From the NCBI GenBank assembly GCA_017510875.1, contig JAFWLX010000299.1, positions 1-7,126 on the forward strand: a stretch of 7,126 bases of DNA, given 5' to 3'. The notes beneath the pieces are model-generated. The model was not told where the DNA came from and ran no database searches. It saw nothing but the letters and a program-made list of their open reading frames with translations. The stretch comes from Atopobiaceae bacterium. Lineage in GTDB: Bacteria > Actinomycetota > Coriobacteriia > Coriobacteriales > Atopobiaceae. Position numbers and translations under genes: made by a program. Shown piece after piece: positions 5,949-7,126 of the stretch. How positions within the stretch are numbered: position 1 is the first letter of the stretch; each line of letters begins with the position of its first letter.

Positions 5949-5965
5949 ACCAACGTATGTAGCCT

Positions 5966-6694
5966 CTAGTCCTCGGTCTCTTCTGTCGGACGCTTGGGCC
6001 CGCCGAAGGTGACGGTAACCATTGCCGGGCGAATGACTTTGCCGCCCATGCGATAACCCTTTAGGTACACCTGAGCAACCGTCTCGTCGTAGGCCTCAGC
6101 GTTCTCCTCGCGGCCCACAGCCTGGTGCACCAGCGGATCAAACGGCTCGCCCACAGGGTCAATGACCTCAACGCCCTCCTTGCCCAGGATGTCAAGCATC
6201 TTGGCATGCACTGCCATGACACCCTCGACAAACTGGGTGACCTTCTCGTCGCCCTCGGCGTTCTGGGCGGCGTGGTTGGAGGCACGCTCCATGTCGTCAA
6301 GCACAGGGAGAAGGTTGGTCACAAGCTTCTCGGCGGCGCGCTCGCGCTCGGCGTTGCGCTCGGCCGCCGTGCGACGACGGTAGTTGTCCCAGTCGGCCTG
6401 CAGGCGAAGCAGCCTGCTTGCGGCGTCGGCCGCCTCCTTCTTGGCCTCGTCTATCTGCTTCTGGGCCTCGTCAAGCTCAAGGAGAAGGTCGCCCGTCTGC
6501 TCGCGCGCGCGCTCGGCCTCGGCAGCCATGTCGGCCTCGGCAGCAGCTGCGCCTGCACGCTTGGCAGCCTCTACCATCTCTGCTTCCTCTTCTGGTGTCA
6601 GGTTATCAATGTCGTACTCTGCGGCCTCCTCGGCCACCTCGCCCTCCTCGGGCTCCAGGACGTCATCGTTCTCGATATCAATAGGCACTCTCAC
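5966..6694 (-). CDS. grpE: GrpE nucleotide exchange factor
   Basis: GrpE is the dimeric exchange factor that releases ADP from DnaK in the cytoplasm. The 242-residue protein has a very acidic N-terminus (DNLTPEEEAEMVEAAK), then a long Ala/Glu/Lys coiled coil (about 60-125). After it come RLQADWDNYRRRTAAERN, the conserved start of the four-helix dimer region, and the C-terminal beta domain with EPFDPLVHQAV and VYLKGYRMGGKVIRPAMVTV, the GrpE signature. The length is somewhat above average because of the acidic, alanine-rich front. The start is GTG (6692-6694), with AGAGGA about seven bases upstream; a second GTG two codons in is possible. The gene lies between dnaK and dnaJ, with hairpins in both flanking gaps. 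Confidence 0.94.
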   Translation of the reverse strand: MRVPIDIENDDVLEPEEGEVAEEAAEYDIDNLTPEEEAEMVEAAKRAGAAAAEADMAAEAERAREQTGDLLLELDEAQKQIDEAKKEAADAASRLLRLQADWDNYRRRTAAERNAERERAAEKLVTNLLPVLDDMERASNHAAQNAEGDEKVTQFVEGVMAVHAKMLDILGKEGVEVIDPVGEPFDPLVHQAVGREENAEAYDETVAQVYLKGYRMGGKVIRPAMVTVTFGGPKRPTEETED

Positions 6695-6714
6695 GTCACT
6701 ATCCTCTCAGCAAT

Positions 6715-6748
6715 ATGGCGGGAGCGGAATGAGTCCCGCCCCCGCCAT
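6715..6748 (-). ncRNA. Intercistronic hairpin between dnaK and grpE
   Basis: ATGGCGGG (6715-6722) pairs with CCCGCCAT (6741-6748). An alternative, mutually exclusive pairing is GGCGGGA (6717-6723) with TCCCGCC (6734-6740). The gap between the dnaK stop and grpE start is 83 bp, and the hairpin lies just before the grpE ribosome binding site. A following U-run is absent. Partial termination or protection of a dnaK-only mRNA 3' end is plausible (inference). Confidence 0.6.
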
Positions 6749-6777
6749 GGCTCGTTCGTCTCTATTTAACAGACTTG

Positions 6778-7126
6778 CTAGTCAACAACCTCGTAGTCAG
6801 CGTCAACCACGTCGTCGCCGCCGTTGTCATCGCTGGCGCCCGGAGCGGTCTGATCCTGCTGGTCGGAGTAGACGATCTCGGCGAGCTTGTAGCCAGCCTG
6901 CTGCAGCTTCTCGCCAGCGGCCTTGATGGAGTCGATGTCAGTGCCTTCGAGGGCCTTCTTGGCCTCGTCGATAGCAGCCTGAACCTCGGACTTGGTGTCG
7001 GCGGGAACCTTGTCGCCCAGCTCGTTCAGGGTCTGCTCGGTGGAGTAGGCCAGGCTGTCGGTCTGGTTGCGGACCTCGATCTCGTCCTTCTTGGCCTTGT
7101 CCTCCTCGGCGTGAGCCTCGGCGTCC
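6778..7126 (-). CDS. dnaK: DnaK (Hsp70), C-terminal part (runs off the right edge)
   Basis: DnaK is the central ATP-dependent Hsp70 refolding chaperone and, in actinobacteria, the co-repressor of HspR. Only the last 115 residues are visible: the helical lid (DAEAHAEEDKAKKDEIEVRN, then SLAYSTEQTLNELGDKV and AAIDEAKKALEGTDIDSIK) and a disordered acidic tail with GASDDNGGDDVVDADYEVVD. The terminal D-Y-E-V-V-D is typical of bacterial DnaK. The stop codon is TAG (6778-6780). It is upstream of grpE in the same direction and is presumably the first gene of the operon; its promoter and operator lie outside the window. Confidence 0.95.
   Translation of the reverse strand, partial: DAEAHAEEDKAKKDEIEVRNQTDSLAYSTEQTLNELGDKVPADTKSEVQAAIDEAKKALEGTDIDSIKAAGEKLQQAGYKLAEIVYSDQQDQTAPGASDDNGGDDVVDADYEVVD

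Noticed and set aside
6125..6769. Plus-strand open frames antisense to grpE
   Set aside because: Their leucine- or serine/alanine-rich composition is the mirror of the Glu/Ala/Lys codons of GrpE, and no start signal is seen.
1..7126. CRISPR arrays, tRNA or rRNA genes, transposase genes
   Set aside because: I looked for regularly spaced direct repeats, cloverleaf-type sequences and transposase motifs and saw none.

Overview
The window looks like a piece of a GC-rich actinobacterial chromosome, most likely class Coriobacteriia (Olsenella/Atopobium-like). The main evidence is an actinobacterial-type dnaK-grpE-dnaJ-hspR heat-shock cluster with an HspR-family MerR repressor as its last gene, and a clpB nearby. 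The taxonomic call is an inference from gene content and composition, not a database match.

Reading along the minus strand from the right edge: the 3' end of dnaK (6778-7126), grpE (5966-6694), a zinc-finger-less DnaJ (4904-5869) and hspR (4495-4917, overlapping dnaJ by 14 nt) form one operon. It ends at a very strong hairpin (4391-4456). Both gaps inside the operon (dnaK-grpE and grpE-dnaJ) carry clear hairpins. Next on the same strand is a two-gene unit: an AEC-family carrier (3374-4279) and a 3-hexulose-6-phosphate synthase / 3-keto-L-gulonate-6-phosphate decarboxylase-like protein (2687-3361). The Shine-Dalgarno of the second gene overlaps the stop codon of the first.

This unit converges on a plus-strand gene (789-2426) for a ClpX-like AAA+ unfoldase. 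That protein has no N-terminal zinc-binding domain; it starts with one or two hydrophobic segments and a long low-complexity linker, so it is probably membrane-tethered. It keeps Walker A/B, the GYVG pore loop, the IGF ClpP-docking loop, the arginine finger and sensor II, but its RKH loop reads RTN. The gap between the convergent genes is almost filled by a 251-bp palindromic element with perfect 68-bp inverted arms (2428-2678). At the left edge, clpB (1-581, minus, 5' part only) diverges from the ClpX-like gene across a 207-bp control region.

Together the window is a protein quality-control locus: DnaK/GrpE/DnaJ refolding, ClpB disaggregation, HspR control and a possible membrane-linked unfoldase, with a small transport/catabolism pair between. 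The most interesting items are the membrane-anchored ClpX variant, the 68-bp perfect inverted repeat, and the decarboxylase-like protein with His in place of the last Asp of the family's DxKxxD motif.
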